Source of the DNA: Gemmataceae bacterium
GTDB lineage: Bacteria; Planctomycetota; Planctomycetia; Gemmatales; Gemmataceae
Assembly: GCA_009691845.1 (NCBI GenBank)
Contig: SIAJ01000003.1
Location: forward strand, 97,362 to 161,361
DNA: 64,000 bases
Direction: 5' to 3'
Position numbers and translations under genes: made by a program. Shown here one piece after another: positions 24,026-34,973 of this stretch (position 1 is the stretch's first letter; the number at the start of each line of letters is the position of its first letter). The notes below the pieces were generated by a model. It worked only from the letters and a program-made list of their open reading frames with translations. It made no database searches and was not told the DNA's origin.

Positions 24026-24583
24026 CTACTCTTCGCGCTGAAGTAATTCTCGAAGTTCTAGCCTGGCTCGGTGCAATCGGCTGCGAACAGTTCCAATCGG
24101 CACGTCCAGAACCTCTGCAATCTCCTCGTATTTCCGCCCTTCCATGTCTTTCAACACCAATACCACCCGGTGTTCCATCGAGAGTCGTTCCAAAGCGACC
24201 AAAACCAGGGCATCCTCTTCACTTCTCTCAATCGCGATCCCAGGCCGGCCATACTCCGACGGATCAACCGGCTCATTTGTCTTGTCGTCCCCTGCGCCAT
24301 CGAAACTCAGAACCGCTTTTCGCTTACGCCGCAGACTGATCGCCGCATTGAACGCGATGCGATACAGCCAGGTGAAAAACTCTGAGTCTCCCTTGAAGCT
24401 GTTTAACGATTGATAAGCGTTCAGGAAGGCATCTTGAACCACATCGGCCGCATCTTCGGCATTGTCTACCACCCGCAGGACGGCATTGAACAATCGATCC
24501 TGATATCGCCGCACCAATACACCAAACGCGGGGACGTTGCCCGCCAAGCATTCCGCGATCAGTCGGCGGTCATCGGTATTCAC
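24026..24583 (-). CDS. ECF RNA polymerase sigma factor (RpoE-like)
   Basis: A 185-residue group 4 sigma factor with region 2 (VRRYQDRLFNAVLRVVDNAE, AADVVQDAFLNAYQ, FFTWLYRIAFNAAISLRRKR) and region 4 (LSMEHRVVLVLKDMEGRKYE and DVPIGTVRSRLHRARLELR). Regions are joined by an acidic linker. The start codon is GTG at 24583. Length and the downstream membrane gene are typical of sigma/anti-sigma pairs responding to envelope stress. A sequence resembling an RpoE-type promoter lies immediately upstream (24599-24627), suggesting self-activation. Confidence 0.9.
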   Translation of the reverse strand: MNTDDRRLIAECLAGNVPAFGVLVRRYQDRLFNAVLRVVDNAEDAADVVQDAFLNAYQSLNSFKGDSEFFTWLYRIAFNAAISLRRKRKAVLSFDGAGDDKTNEPVDPSEYGRPGIAIERSEEDALVLVALERLSMEHRVVLVLKDMEGRKYEEIAEVLDVPIGTVRSRLHRARLELRELLQREE

Positions 24584-24598
24584 GATTCCATCTTGCTA

Positions 24599-24627
24599 TC
24601 GGACGCTTGATCGGGACGAAAAGTTCC
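24599..24627 (-). promoter_or_regulatory. candidate ECF-type promoter of the sigma operon
   Basis: On the minus strand, GGAACTT (24627-24621) is followed after 17 bp by TCCGA (24603-24599). The E. coli RpoE consensus is GGAACTT-N16-TCTGA. Transcription would start about 8 nt before the GTG start of the sigma gene, leaving a very short leader. It is a visual match only. Confidence 0.4.
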
Positions 24628-24822
24628 TTCCAGAGGCAAAGAATGGGACTCGTGGGACTTACAAGGCACATTAACCAGCCTTGAAAAGCACTTTTTGGGC
24701 CCATTATCGCCATCTGTCTCATCATTTCTATCAGCTGAAACAGGCCACCCTGCTCCCTGCCGGACCCCATTACTAGACTGAATTACACTACTTTCACTCC
24801 CGCGTCGTGGGGCTTCGCTTTA

Positions 24823-27800
24823 ATGGATACCCAGGAAATCGTCGTCCGCGGAGCACGGGAGCACAATCTTCGCAACATCGACCTTACCTTGCCACGCGAT
24901 TCGTTGATTGTCTTCACTGGCGTCAGTGGGTCGGGAAAGTCATCTCTCGCGTTCGACACGTTGTATGCGGAAGGCCAACGCCGATACGTGGAATCGCTTT
25001 CAAGCTACGCCCGCCAGTTTCTGGGCCAGTTGCCCAAACCGGACGTCGATTACATTGGCGGCCTGTCACCAGCCATTAGTATTCAACAAAAAACCGCCAG
25101 CCGCAATCCCCGCTCGACGGTCGGCACCGTCACCGAGGTCTCGGACTTCCTTCGCGTCCTTTATGCTCGCATTGGCCTGGGCCATTGCCCTCAATGTAGT
25201 CGGCCGATCACCGCGCAATCGCGGGAACAGATTTTGGACCGCATCCTGGCATTGCCGGCGGATTCGCGTTTCCTCATTCTCGCACCCGTTGTTCGTGGAC
25301 AAAAGGGGGAATTCAAGGACTTCTTCGCGGACATGCTGAAACGCGGCTACGTCCGCGCCCGCGTCGATGGCAAGGTGGTGCGTCTCGCCGACGATCTGAA
25401 ACTCGACAAACGCATCAAGCACGACATTGCCATCATTATCGATCGCCTGAAGAACGAACCACGCATCCGACCCCGACTCGCGGAAGCCGTCGAGCAAGCC
25501 CTGTCGTTGGCGGAAGGGGCGTTGATCATTGCAGTCGAGACTGTTGGAGAACAACCGCGTGCCAAGGATCAAGAAGCGGCCCCAACCGAAGATATTCTGC
25601 TGTCTGCTCACTACGCCTGCACGCACTGCAACAAGAGTTATGAACCTCCGAGCCCGCAGCTATTCAGTTTCAACAGTCCTCATGGCATGTGCCACGATTG
25701 CGAGGGGCTGGGATCACGCTATACCTTCGACCGCGACCTGCTCATTCCCGATACCTCGCTTTCGTTCTTCGATGGAGCCATCCCGCTCGTCGGCAAGCTC
25801 AAAGGTATGGGCAAGTGGCGGAAGCACATCTTCGAAGGAGTGGCCAAATCGCTAGGGATCGACTTGAAATCGCCATGGGAAGAGTTGCCTGCCGAGCATC
25901 AAAACCTCTTGCTCCATGGCGCCGGCGATCAGCACATCACCTTCGAGTGGGAGCAACGTAACGGTGCCGTTTGGAAACATGGCGGCAAGTGGGAGGGGCT
26001 GGTACCGCAGTTCCTGGCCAACTTCAAAAAGGTCGCGGCCGGACCGCGACGCATGCAACTCGAAAAATATATGCGAGTGGCACGCTGCACCACGTGCGGC
26101 GGGCATCGCCTCAACAAACAGGCGCGGGCGGTGCAGGTGGGCAACAAGACCCTGGTTGAAATCGGTGCCCTGCCGATTGGCGATCTGGTTCCGTGGTTCA
26201 ACGCGATGGAGGCGGGCCTCGATGCGGTTCCGAAATACATTGCCAGCGAGTTGCTCAAGGAGATTCGCGATCGGCTGACGTTCCTCTTGAACGTCGGTTT
26301 GCATTATCTCTCACTCGATCGCTCGGCCCCCACGCTCTCCGGCGGCGAGGCGCAACGGATTCGCCTCGCCGGCCAGATCGGCAGCGGCCTCGTCGGCGTG
26401 CTGTACATTCTCGACGAACCGTCGATTGGTTTGCATCCGCGCGATAACGCCCGGCTACTGCATAGCCTCGAACGATTGCGCGACATGGGGAACACGGTTT
26501 TGGTCGTCGAGCACGATGAAGAAACGATGCTGGCAGCGGATTACCTGGTCGATTTCGGCCCCGGACCAGGCGTTCGTGGCGGCGAGATCGTGGCAGCAGG
26601 TACGCCTGATGAAGTTCTTGCGAATCCGGCGAGCATCACTGGTAAATATCTCACGGGCGAAGTGCAAATCGAAATCCCGAAGAAACGTCGGCCACGCACG
26701 AAAGCCGCCCTTCGCATCGAGGGGGCCCGGCACAACAACCTGAAAAATGTCACAGCCGAGATTCCACTCGGCCTGTTCGTCTGCATCACCGGCGTGAGTG
26801 GTTCGGGAAAGAGTTCGCTCGTGAACGAGATTCTCCTGGCCGGACTTCGAGATCCGGTTGTGGTGAGCGAGGAAGAGAAAACCGAGGATGACGAGCACAA
26901 CGAGAAGACTCAAGTGGTCGGTGTGCGTTGCGATCGCATCCTCGGAGCGGAGTTGATCGACAAAATCATCGACATCGATCAATCGCCAATTGGCCGCACG
27001 CCCCGATCGAACCCCGCGACGTACATCAAGGTGTTCGACGAGATTCGCGCCCACTTCGCCCAGATGCAGGACGCGAAAGTGCGTGGCTACAACCCCGGAC
27101 GCTTCAGCTTCAACCGGCCCGGTGGTCGCTGCGAGGCTTGCGAAGGAAATGGTGCCACCAAGCTCGAAATGGACTTCCTGGCTGACGTCTGGGTCACCTG
27201 CCCCGTCTGCGAGGGCAAACGATTCAATCGCGAGACTTTGCAGGTTCGCTATCGCGGCAAGAGCATCCACGACGTTCTCGAAATGGACGTGCAGCAAGCA
27301 CTGGAACTTTTTGAGAACGTTCCGAAGATTCGCGGCATGTTGCAGACGCTGCACGATGTGGGGCTCGATTACATCCACCTCGGCCAGCCATCGCCCACGG
27401 TATCGGGAGGCGAGGCCCAGCGCGTCAAGCTCGCGAAGGAATTGTGTCGTCGCGGCACGGGCAAGACACTCTACGTTCTCGATGAACCGACGACCGGCCT
27501 GCACTTCGAGGACATTCGCAAGTTGCTGTCGGTCCTGCACGGCTTCACTGCACAAGGCAACTCCGTTCTCGTCATCGAACACAACTTGGACGTGATCAAG
27601 ACGGCCGACTGGGTTATCGACCTGGGCCCGGAGGGGGGGACCGAGGGCGGCCACATCGTCGCCACGGGCACGCCAGAAGAAGTGGCCAAGGTCGAGGGCT
27701 CGTTCACTGGCCAGGCCCTGAGGCCTGTGCTATCACGCAAGCCGACCTCCGTTCGATCCGGCAAGAAACTCGTCAAACGGAAACGAGAATCCACTCGAAT

Positions 27801-30800
27801 AACGCACCTCACGGTTCAAGGTGCGAGCCAGCACAATCTCAAGAACATCTCGGTCTCGATTCCACGCGAGCAGATGTCGGTATTCTGCGGCCCAAGCGGA
27901 TCCGGGAAGAGTTCGCTGGCCCTCGACACGATTTATGCCGAGGGGCAGCGGCGTTATGTCGAATCGCTCTCGTCGTATGCACGCCAGTTTCTCGGCCAGG
28001 TGCAGAAGCCGCGCGTCGAGCACATGAGTGGTTTGTCGCCGGCCATCGCCATCGAGCAAAAGACCACAACCCGAAGCCCGCGATCGACCGTCGGCACCAT
28101 CACCGAGATTTACGATTATCTGCGCGTGCTCTACGCTCGGCTTGGCCAGGCCTACTGCCCGAATTGCCAAATTCCAATCGGCACGCAATCGACTGATGAG
28201 ATCATTGAACGCGTACTTTCGCTTCCGGAGGGAACGAAGGTCTACCTGATGGCTCCGCTGGAGCGCAAAGGGCAAGAGAAATACGAGACACTCTTCGACG
28301 AGATCCGGCGATCTGGCTACGTCCGGATGCGAATCGATGGCAAGTCTTACACGCTCGACGAGCCACCGCAAATCGACCATCGCCGGAAACATCTCGTTCA
28401 AGTCGTGGTTGATCGCAATGTCGTACGGGCGAACACTCGAACTCGAATCGCTGAAGCCGTTGAGCAATCGCTGGCACTCGGCAAAGGCGTGATGCACATC
28501 GCCCACGTGAATACCGAGGTGGACGAGTCGAAATGGAAGGTCGAAAAATTCAGCCAGCACCTGGCGTGCGAGAGTTGTGGACGCAGTTACGAGACGCTGA
28601 ACCCGCACAATTTTTCGTTCAACAGCCCGCTCGGCTGGTGCCCATCCTGCGAGGGCCTCGGAGTCCAACACGGAGCGAACACCGCCCTGCTCTTGCGTGA
28701 TCCGAAACTCTCGGTTCGTGAAGGTGCGATCGCGGCCTGGCCCGCTCTCGACGGCAGCAATCGATTTCTGAGTATGGCGGAGGCGATTGCGAAACATGCC
28801 GGTTTCTCGCTCGACACCCAGTACGCGGAACTCACTCCGCAACAGCAGCGGGCCATCCTGCACGGCACCCGGGAGGACTGGATTCCGCTGGCCAAGTCGA
28901 GTGTGAAGTTTCAGTACAAGGGGCTCTACCCCGCCATCGACGAAGCCTCGCGCGTCAGCTTCACCTATCGGCAAAAGTTGGAACACCTCGTTGATGAGGT
29001 AGCTTGTTCGACTTGCCACGGTTCGCGATTGCGAACGGATGCCGCAGCAGTGCGATTCTCGGACAAGACACTCGCCCAGAACTGCCTGCAGCCCGTGGGC
29101 GAAACGCTGTCGTTCTTCAAGAACCTGAATCTGAGCAAGGCGCAGCAGAAAGTCGCGGGTGAACTGCTGCGTGAAATCACGAGCCGGCTTCAGTTCCTGG
29201 TCGACGTCGGTCTCGACTATCTCGATTTGGCACGGCCTGGCCCAACGCTCTCAGGCGGCGAGGCGCAACGTATTCGCCTGGCCAGCCAGATCGGCAGTGG
29301 GCTCACGGGTGTTCTGTACGTGCTCGATGAGCCAACAATCGGCTTGCACCCACGCGACAACGCACGCCTCCTCAAGGCCCTGCAAAATCTACGTGATCTC
29401 GGCAACACCATGATCGTTGTTGAGCACGATCGCGAAGTGATCGCTGCTGCGGATTACTTACTCGACTTCGGGCCCGGTGCCGGAGATCAGGGCGGCGAAA
29501 TCACGGCCCAAGGCCCTCCTGGCAAAGTCCTCAAGTCGAAAGCCTCGCTGACGGGGGATTATTTGGCCGGCCGCAAGAGCATCCCGGTTCCAACCAACCG
29601 CAGATTGAAGGGACCCAAGCTCGATCCCCGTTCGACCATCAAGATCGTCGGCGCTCGGCAGAACAACCTGCAAAACGTGGACGTGGAATTCCCGCTCGGG
29701 GCTTTTGTCGCAGTCACGGGAGTCAGCGGTTCCGGCAAGAGTTCGCTCGTCAACGAAGTGCTTTACAACACGCTCGCCCGCAAACTGCATCGAGCACGGA
29801 CGAGCGGAGCCGCTCACGACGAGATCATCGGCCTCGACCGCATTGACAAGATTATCAACGTCGACCAGGATCCGATCGGCAACTCGCCATCGTCGAACCC
29901 CGCGACCTACACCGGTGTTTTCGATCTGGTGCGGCAACTGTTCGCACAGCTACCGGAAGCCAAAGTGCGTGGCTATCCACCCCGTCGCTTCAGCTTCAAT
30001 CAACCCGGCGGCCGGTGCGATGCCTGCGAGGGGAACGGCCAAAAATGTATTGAGATGCACTTCCTACCCGACGTGTGGGTCGAGTGCGAGACTTGCAAGG
30101 GAGCCCGCTACAACCCGGAAACGCTGGCGGTGAAGTACAAAAGCAAGTCCATCGCAGACGTGCTGAACATGCGCGTGGGCGAGGCTCTGGAACTCTTTGG
30201 CAACATCCCAAAAATCCGCGTCGTGATGCAAACGCTGGCCGACGTGGGCCTGGAGTATCTGGCGCTCGGCCAATCCGCGCCGACTCTTTCGGGTGGCGAA
30301 GCCCAACGCGTCAAACTCGCGGCCGAACTGGCTCGTCCAAGCACGGGCCGCACGCTGTATCTGCTCGATGAGCCGACGACGGGCTTGCACTTTGACGACG
30401 TCCGCAAACTCCTCGACGTTCTGCATCGACTCGTCGATCTCGGCAACACCGTGATCACGGTCGAGCACAATTTGGAAGTGATCAAGACGGCCGACTGGGT
30501 CATCGATATGGGACCAGAGGCAGGCCATCGCGGCGGGGAAGTGGTTGCCGCTGGAACCCCCGAAGTCGTTGCGGCTCTCGGCAAGATCTCACACACCGGA
30601 CGAATTCTCGCCGAAGTGCTGAAAGTGAGCCCGCGAGCCAAGCGTGAGAAATACGACCCCCGTGCCGCTCTGGCAGCGAAGGCTGGTGACATCGAACTGG
30701 AAAAGGTCGGCAAGGATGCCAAGCTGCCGTGGCAGACCGATGGCCGCCGCTGGCACACACAGGATCGACTGACGATGAAGGGGGAACCGTGCAAGTGGGA

Positions 30801-31665
30801 CGGCCAGGTGCTGACGTGGGTCGAGGAACAAATTCACAAACTCGGGTCGTTCTCGGAAACCGACTGGAGCCAACGGACGGTCGTAGAGATTGCCGGCCCG
30901 AAGAAATCGCAGGGCTGGTTTTTCCACTCCCACACCAGCATGGAATGGCTCGTTCGCCTGGTGTTCCGCGTTGCCAAGAACACGTTCAAGCAGGAAACTC
31001 TCACGAAACATCTGGGGCTGAAGCCGCTCGACGAGATGCCGGAATTGCCCGTCTACGGCAGCGAGCCACGCGTCAAAGTCGCGAATCGGAAAGGCCCGTG
31101 GCAAGAAGTTTGGATGCTCGTGCATCGCAAGGAAGAGATCGACACGCCGGCCTTCAAGAGCTTCTTGAAACAGGCGGCCGAGGCATTCCACAAGAACCTG
31201 GGTCGCATGACCACGTCGATTGAAGACGTGATGCCGTGGAAGGTGAACGGCGAGAAGTGGCACCTGAGCGAGAAGGGGTTTCCGGTCGGTCGCAAACAAT
31301 ATTGGGACCGCTCGATTCTGCCGGTCTTCCTCGCCATCGTGAAGGAGGCGATCCCGGATGTCGCCATCGACTGGGATGCCCGCGACGCGATCATGTTCCG
31401 CCTGTCGGGCATCTCACGCGGTTGGGCCCGAGTCCGCACGAAGGACAACGTGCGACTCGAATGCCGGCTGATCGGCAAGAAGGGGCAGTACAATCTCTCG
31501 CGGCTGGAGGGGATCGGCAAGGAATCGGTAATCGAAATGGATCGCGAAGACGGCAGCGACGTGATGCGTTTGCTTTTCTATCGGCATGAAGAGATGCCGC
31601 GGGCCAAGATCAAGAGTTTACTTGTCGAGCACGCAAGGGGGTTTCGGGAGCAGTTCGGGAACTAG
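24823..31665 (+). CDS. uvrA: double-length UvrA fusion with duplicated C-terminal module
   Basis: DNA-damage recognition ATPase of nucleotide-excision repair. At 2280 residues it is more than twice the usual UvrA (about 940). Residues 1-985 and about 990-1942 are two complete UvrA copies. Each has two P-loops ([56 protein letters not shown]), ABC signatures ([12 protein letters not shown] or [12 protein letters not shown]), Walker [13 protein letters not shown] or DEPTTGLHF, and CxxC zinc modules such as CEACEGNG and CDACEGNG. Four ATP sites therefore look intact. Residues about 1943-2280 are an extra region holding two similar modules of about 165 residues, beginning [10 protein letters not shown] and [10 protein letters not shown]. 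UvrB and UvrC are not nearby. Confidence 0.95.
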   Translation: MDTQEIVVRGAREHNLRNIDLTLPRDSLIVFTGVSGSGKSSLAFDTLYAEGQRRYVESLSSYARQFLGQLPKPDVDYIGGLSPAISIQQKTASRNPRSTVGTVTEVSDFLRVLYARIGLGHCPQCSRPITAQSREQILDRILALPADSRFLILAPVVRGQKGEFKDFFADMLKRGYVRARVDGKVVRLADDLKLDKRIKHDIAIIIDRLKNEPRIRPRLAEAVEQALSLAEGALIIAVETVGEQPRAKDQEAAPTEDILLSAHYACTHCNKSYEPPSPQLFSFNSPHGMCHDCEGLGSRYTFDRDLLIPDTSLSFFDGAIPLVGKLKGMGKWRKHIFEGVAKSLGIDLKSPWEELPAEHQNLLLHGAGDQHITFEWEQRNGAVWKHGGKWEGLVPQFLANFKKVAAGPRRMQLEKYMRVARCTTCGGHRLNKQARAVQVGNKTLVEIGALPIGDLVPWFNAMEAGLDAVPKYIASELLKEIRDRLTFLLNVGLHYLSLDRSAPTLSGGEAQRIRLAGQIGSGLVGVLYILDEPSIGLHPRDNARLLHSLERLRDMGNTVLVVEHDEETMLAADYLVDFGPGPGVRGGEIVAAGTPDEVLANPASITGKYLTGEVQIEIPKKRRPRTKAALRIEGARHNNLKNVTAEIPLGLFVCITGVSGSGKSSLVNEILLAGLRDPVVVSEEEKTEDDEHNEKTQVVGVRCDRILGAELIDKIIDIDQSPIGRTPRSNPATYIKVFDEIRAHFAQMQDAKVRGYNPGRFSFNRPGGRCEACEGNGATKLEMDFLADVWVTCPVCEGKRFNRETLQVRYRGKSIHDVLEMDVQQALELFENVPKIRGMLQTLHDVGLDYIHLGQPSPTVSGGEAQRVKLAKELCRRGTGKTLYVLDEPTTGLHFEDIRKLLSVLHGFTAQGNSVLVIEHNLDVIKTADWVIDLGPEGGTEGGHIVATGTPEEVAKVEGSFTGQALRPVLSRKPTSVRSGKKLVKRKRESTRITHLTVQGASQHNLKNISVSIPREQMSVFCGPSGSGKSSLALDTIYAEGQRRYVESLSSYARQFLGQVQKPRVEHMSGLSPAIAIEQKTTTRSPRSTVGTITEIYDYLRVLYARLGQAYCPNCQIPIGTQSTDEIIERVLSLPEGTKVYLMAPLERKGQEKYETLFDEIRRSGYVRMRIDGKSYTLDEPPQIDHRRKHLVQVVVDRNVVRANTRTRIAEAVEQSLALGKGVMHIAHVNTEVDESKWKVEKFSQHLACESCGRSYETLNPHNFSFNSPLGWCPSCEGLGVQHGANTALLLRDPKLSVREGAIAAWPALDGSNRFLSMAEAIAKHAGFSLDTQYAELTPQQQRAILHGTREDWIPLAKSSVKFQYKGLYPAIDEASRVSFTYRQKLEHLVDEVACSTCHGSRLRTDAAAVRFSDKTLAQNCLQPVGETLSFFKNLNLSKAQQKVAGELLREITSRLQFLVDVGLDYLDLARPGPTLSGGEAQRIRLASQIGSGLTGVLYVLDEPTIGLHPRDNARLLKALQNLRDLGNTMIVVEHDREVIAAADYLLDFGPGAGDQGGEITAQGPPGKVLKSKASLTGDYLAGRKSIPVPTNRRLKGPKLDPRSTIKIVGARQNNLQNVDVEFPLGAFVAVTGVSGSGKSSLVNEVLYNTLARKLHRARTSGAAHDEIIGLDRIDKIINVDQDPIGNSPSSNPATYTGVFDLVRQLFAQLPEAKVRGYPPRRFSFNQPGGRCDACEGNGQKCIEMHFLPDVWVECETCKGARYNPETLAVKYKSKSIADVLNMRVGEALELFGNIPKIRVVMQTLADVGLEYLALGQSAPTLSGGEAQRVKLAAELARPSTGRTLYLLDEPTTGLHFDDVRKLLDVLHRLVDLGNTVITVEHNLEVIKTADWVIDMGPEAGHRGGEVVAAGTPEVVAALGKISHTGRILAEVLKVSPRAKREKYDPRAALAAKAGDIELEKVGKDAKLPWQTDGRRWHTQDRLTMKGEPCKWDGQVLTWVEEQIHKLGSFSETDWSQRTVVEIAGPKKSQGWFFHSHTSMEWLVRLVFRVAKNTFKQETLTKHLGLKPLDEMPELPVYGSEPRVKVANRKGPWQEVWMLVHRKEEIDTPAFKSFLKQAAEAFHKNLGRMTTSIEDVMPWKVNGEKWHLSEKGFPVGRKQYWDRSILPVFLAIVKEAIPDVAIDWDARDAIMFRLSGISRGWARVRTKDNVRLECRLIGKKGQYNLSRLEGIGKESVIEMDREDGSDVMRLLFYRHEEMPRAKIKSLLVEHARGFREQFGN

Positions 31666-31717
31666 AGCCTGAAGCGTCAGCGAAGGAGCTTTTCTCCTTC
31701 GCTGACGCTTCAGGCTC
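31665..31717. terminator. perfect 24-bp hairpin between convergent genes (GAGCCTGAAGCGT family)
   Basis: Arms 31665-31688 and 31694-31717 pair perfectly around a 5-base CTTTT loop. It begins on the last base of the uvrA stop codon and lies 8 bp from the stop of the convergent gene, a good place for a two-way terminator. The arm sequence GAGCCTGAAGCGTCAGCG is the same family as the elements at 7553 and 10034. Confidence 0.75.
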
Positions 31718-31724
31718 CAAGACA

Positions 31725-32087
31725 CTACTTGCTATCCTTGGTAGGATCCTTCGTCTTGGGATCAGGATCGGTCGTCAAACCATCGGTCAGAATCTTCTTT
31801 TGCTCGGCTTTGAGAACGCCGACCATCTTCTTGTATTTGTCGGCTTCGAGTTTCTTGATCTCGTCTTCCAGCTTGCTGATTTTTTCTTTGTACTCGCCCT
31901 GCACAGCATAAATCGCTTGTTTTTGAGCTGCATCTAGATTCAGCTTGCCCCACCCCGTGGGAATGTATCCTTTAGCTTTCGGGGGATCCTTGACTTCCTT
32001 CTTTTCCTGACTGGTCACGCCGCTGGTTGAGAGCAGCAGCACGGTTGCGATCATAGCGCAACCGGCCAGAATGCGAGCGCGGTTCAT
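31725..32087 (-). CDS. small secreted coiled-coil protein (YIPxGWGKL type)
   Basis: 120 residues with a signal peptide (MNRARILAGCAMIATVLLLS). The mature part opens with GYIPTGWGKLNLDAAQKQAI, a segment common in planctomycete secreted proteins, followed by a heptad-rich helix (EKISKLEDEIKKLEADKYKK) and an acidic Asp/Lys-rich tail. The helix-turn-helix arrangement recalls Spy/CpxP-type periplasmic chaperones, but no LTxxQ signature is present, so that is only a resemblance. Convergent with uvrA. Confidence 0.7.
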   Translation of the reverse strand: MNRARILAGCAMIATVLLLSTSGVTSQEKKEVKDPPKAKGYIPTGWGKLNLDAAQKQAIYAVQGEYKEKISKLEDEIKKLEADKYKKMVGVLKAEQKKILTDGLTTDPDPKTKDPTKDSK

Positions 32088-32274
32088 TTGATTCGGCCTC
32101 CGGAAAATGGGTGTGGCAGTTTGGTTTCCCCAGGCAGAACCTGGGATAGATTATCAGAAGCCATGGCGACGGCAAATGCAACAGAAATCGCTGCAGATTT
32201 AGAAATCCTTCCGCTGACTGCTGAAGATGTACACTAAGCCGAGTGATTGAGACCCACGTTCGAGGTGAGCCGAA

Positions 32275-33738
32275 ATGACGACCGCCCCCATTGTTCACCC
32301 CGCCGAACTCGCCTCGAATGCCGAGCGGGCCTCCGCTCTGAGCTTCGAGCCAAAATCCCTGCGGACGTTCACACCCAGTCAGGCGGTCATCGCACGTTCG
32401 GCCGGTTCGTTCCACTGGACCCCGGAGGGCCGTCGGCTTTACGACTTCACCTCGGGCGTGTTGGTTGCCAATCTCGGCCACAATCCCGTGGCGTGGACCA
32501 AGCGTTTCTTCCAGTACATGGGCTGGCCGGCCGAAGTGGGGACGAGCGTGCCGACCCTGGCTTCAGGGACTGGCCAACATACGCGCTCCGTGCCGGCCGG
32601 TTACTTTTCTGCCTTGCCGATGACCGCCTACAACGCGGTCACGCCGCTCGAAACCGAGGCAAGCAAGCGGCTCGTTGGCTCGCTTCGCCGGGCAACTGGT
32701 GGCGACAAACTCCAGCAAGTCATGTGGGCCGCGTCCGGATCGGAGGCGATTCAGAAGGCTCTCTGGGCGGGGCTGGCACGGGATCGAACGCGACCCATGA
32801 TCATTGCCACGCGGTTTGGCTTTCACGGCAAGAAAGGCCTGGCGGGTGCCGTCACGGGATCGGAACAAGATTCCGAACGCGATCCCAGGGTTCGTTTCAT
32901 ATCGTTCCCGATGCGTGAATGTCTCGACATCGCGAACCGCACCGACGCCTTCGATCCGGCACCTTATCGCAAGGAACTCGACGACCTACTCAAGCAGTTC
33001 GGCCGCAAGCTGGGTGTACTGATAACCGAGCCCTATCTTGGTGGCGGCGGCTCGTTCCATCCGCCGAAAGCGTACTTGCAGATGCTGCAAGAGTTCTGCC
33101 GGGAAAACGACATCGTGTTTGTTCTCGACGAGGTGCAGGCGAACTTTGGCCGCACCGGCAGCATGTACGCGTTTGAGACCTACGGACTGGAGCCGGACAT
33201 CGTGGTGCTGGGCAAAGGCTTGGGCAACGGCGTGCCGGTGGCCGCTGCCGTGGGCCAGAAGGATTTGTTCGACGCCCTCGACTACGGCGAGGGATCAGAT
33301 ACCTGGAGCGCGAACCCGATCTGCTGTGCGGCCGTATTGGCCACGTTGGACGAATTTGAATCGCACAAGGTGTTGGAAGAAGCGCACAAGTCCTCGGCCA
33401 TCATCGAGGAAGGGCTGGTGCGACTCAAGCAACTGCCGTTCGTGGCCCATGTCCGCGGCGAAAAGGGCGGCATGGTTTGGGGCATCGAGATGCACGATCA
33501 CGCAGGATACTCCGCAGCCGAGTGGGCGAATACCGTTGTGTTGACTAGCTATCGCGGTGAACATTTGGGAGATGGCATTCACCTGCTCGGTCCGCTGGCC
33601 AAGAAAGTGATTCGCATCTCCCCGCCTCTCACGATCACACCGACGGAAGCACGCACGGCCGTGGAACTGTTGACACGCCTGGTCTTCTCCCTGGCTGGAG
33701 CAGCAACCGTAAGTCCCGTACTAACGGGGGCACGCTAA
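32275..33738 (+). CDS. class III pyridoxal-phosphate aminotransferase
   Basis: A 487-residue fold-type I enzyme of the ornithine/acetylornithine/GABA aminotransferase class. Landmarks: FHWTPEGRRLYDFTSGVLVA at the front, MWAASGSEAIQKALW (phosphate-binding region), TRFGFHGKKG, VFVLDEVQANFGRTG with the cofactor-binding Asp, and VVLGKGLGNGVPVAAAVG, where the lysine near residue 314 should form the Schiff base. The substrate cannot be read from sequence. GAGGTGAG upstream supports ATG 32275. Its stop TAA shares a base with the ATG of the ABC permease gene (TAATG), so the two are translationally coupled. Confidence 0.85.
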   Translation: MTTAPIVHPAELASNAERASALSFEPKSLRTFTPSQAVIARSAGSFHWTPEGRRLYDFTSGVLVANLGHNPVAWTKRFFQYMGWPAEVGTSVPTLASGTGQHTRSVPAGYFSALPMTAYNAVTPLETEASKRLVGSLRRATGGDKLQQVMWAASGSEAIQKALWAGLARDRTRPMIIATRFGFHGKKGLAGAVTGSEQDSERDPRVRFISFPMRECLDIANRTDAFDPAPYRKELDDLLKQFGRKLGVLITEPYLGGGGSFHPPKAYLQMLQEFCRENDIVFVLDEVQANFGRTGSMYAFETYGLEPDIVVLGKGLGNGVPVAAAVGQKDLFDALDYGEGSDTWSANPICCAAVLATLDEFESHKVLEEAHKSSAIIEEGLVRLKQLPFVAHVRGEKGGMVWGIEMHDHAGYSAAEWANTVVLTSYRGEHLGDGIHLLGPLAKKVIRISPPLTITPTEARTAVELLTRLVFSLAGAATVSPVLTGAR

Positions 33739-34724
33739 TGCTGGCAGCACTTGACCCACTCATTCTGGAACGTTGGGCGCAAAAGATTGGGCCCGATTGG
33801 CATGGCTTCCATCTCGGTGCGATCCTTTCCGTCTTGCTGATCAGTGTGATCTGCGGCCTGGTCGGGTCGCTGGTCGTCGGCAATCGCATGGCCTTCTTTT
33901 CGGACGCGATGGCCCACTGCTCGTTCGCGGGTATCTCGCTGGGCCTAATTATTTCGTTCACAATGGGCTTCACTCCAAAATCCGAGGAACTGCGATGGGT
34001 TTTGCCCTTGTTGATGGCAGGCTTCGGAGCGCTCGTGGGATTGGGAATCGCGTTCGTTGGGCAACACACCACACTAGCGAGCGACACGGTGATTGGCGTG
34101 TTCTTCGCCGGGGCGATCGGCTTCGGCGCAATGATCCTACAGGCCTTCAAGTCCAGGCAGATGTTCGACCCCGAGCGTTTCTTGTTTGGCGGTCCATCGC
34201 TGGTTGAGCCGTTTGATTTGTTGATGCTGGCCATTCTCTTGGCCATCACGACACTCATATTATTCTGGCGGTACAACCATTTCTTGTTCGCCAGTTTCAA
34301 TCCCAGCCTAGCACGATCGCGTGGCGTGATGGTGCAACTGAACAATTACGTCTTCATCGTTCTGCTCGCACTGATCGTGAATTTTTCGATATCCGCCGTG
34401 GGCGTGCTGCTGATCAACGCGTTGCTAATCGTCCCCGCAGCGACCGCAAGCAATCTGGCCACAAACATGAAAAGCCTGTTCCGCACGACGCTTTTCATCA
34501 GCGTGCTCACAGGCCTGGTCGGCCTTTACATAAGCCAGGCGGTACTCCTGCCCATCGGCCCCGGCGAGCCGAAACAGTTTGGAGTGAGCGGCACCATCAT
34601 CTGTTTGGGCGTGCTGGCGTTTGCCTTGTCGATGATGATGCCCTTATTACGCAGAAAGTTCGGGGCATTTGGGTCAGCCCGGATCGCTGTCGCCCGCTCG
34701 GGCGATCAGGCTCCACTGGCTTGA
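33738..34724 (+). CDS. metal ABC transporter permease (ZnuB/TroC family)
   Basis: A 328-residue integral membrane protein with about eight hydrophobic spans, of the family that moves Zn, Mn or Fe. Typical segments are MAFFSDAMAHCSFAGISLGL, GVGIAFV-like LGIAFVGQHTTLASDTVIGV, and AVGVLLINALLIVPAATASN, which is the permease core. The matching ATPase and substrate-binding protein are not next to it. It overlaps the aminotransferase gene by one base (TAATG). The two products may be unrelated in function, or the permease may serve a metal-dependent use of the upstream enzyme. Confidence 0.85.
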   Translation: MLAALDPLILERWAQKIGPDWHGFHLGAILSVLLISVICGLVGSLVVGNRMAFFSDAMAHCSFAGISLGLIISFTMGFTPKSEELRWVLPLLMAGFGALVGLGIAFVGQHTTLASDTVIGVFFAGAIGFGAMILQAFKSRQMFDPERFLFGGPSLVEPFDLLMLAILLAITTLILFWRYNHFLFASFNPSLARSRGVMVQLNNYVFIVLLALIVNFSISAVGVLLINALLIVPAATASNLATNMKSLFRTTLFISVLTGLVGLYISQAVLLPIGPGEPKQFGVSGTIICLGVLAFALSMMMPLLRRKFGAFGSARIAVARSGDQAPLA

Positions 34725-34973
34725 AGGAAACGCTCCGACCTACCATGAGATCGCTCAGAATGTGCGGCTCGTGTCGCCGGCATCCTGTGGTGAATCGCAT
34801 ACGCGAGTTCATTTGAATGGTACCAGTTAGTCAGAGCAAGCGATTTTCCGAAAAAGGTCCGCGAGTGCTTGCCCGAGTCGGTTCAGCGTCAGGGGCTCTC
34901 ATCGAACCGCTTTCCGGGCTAGCCTCTCCCTATAACTACGCGAGTCGACATTCTGCACGAAGAGAACTTGTTC

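Noticed and set aside
26455..29019. Two long minus-strand frames (about 400 codons each) inside uvrA
   Set aside because: Antisense to conserved UvrA motifs; no ribosome-binding site and no recognisable domain.
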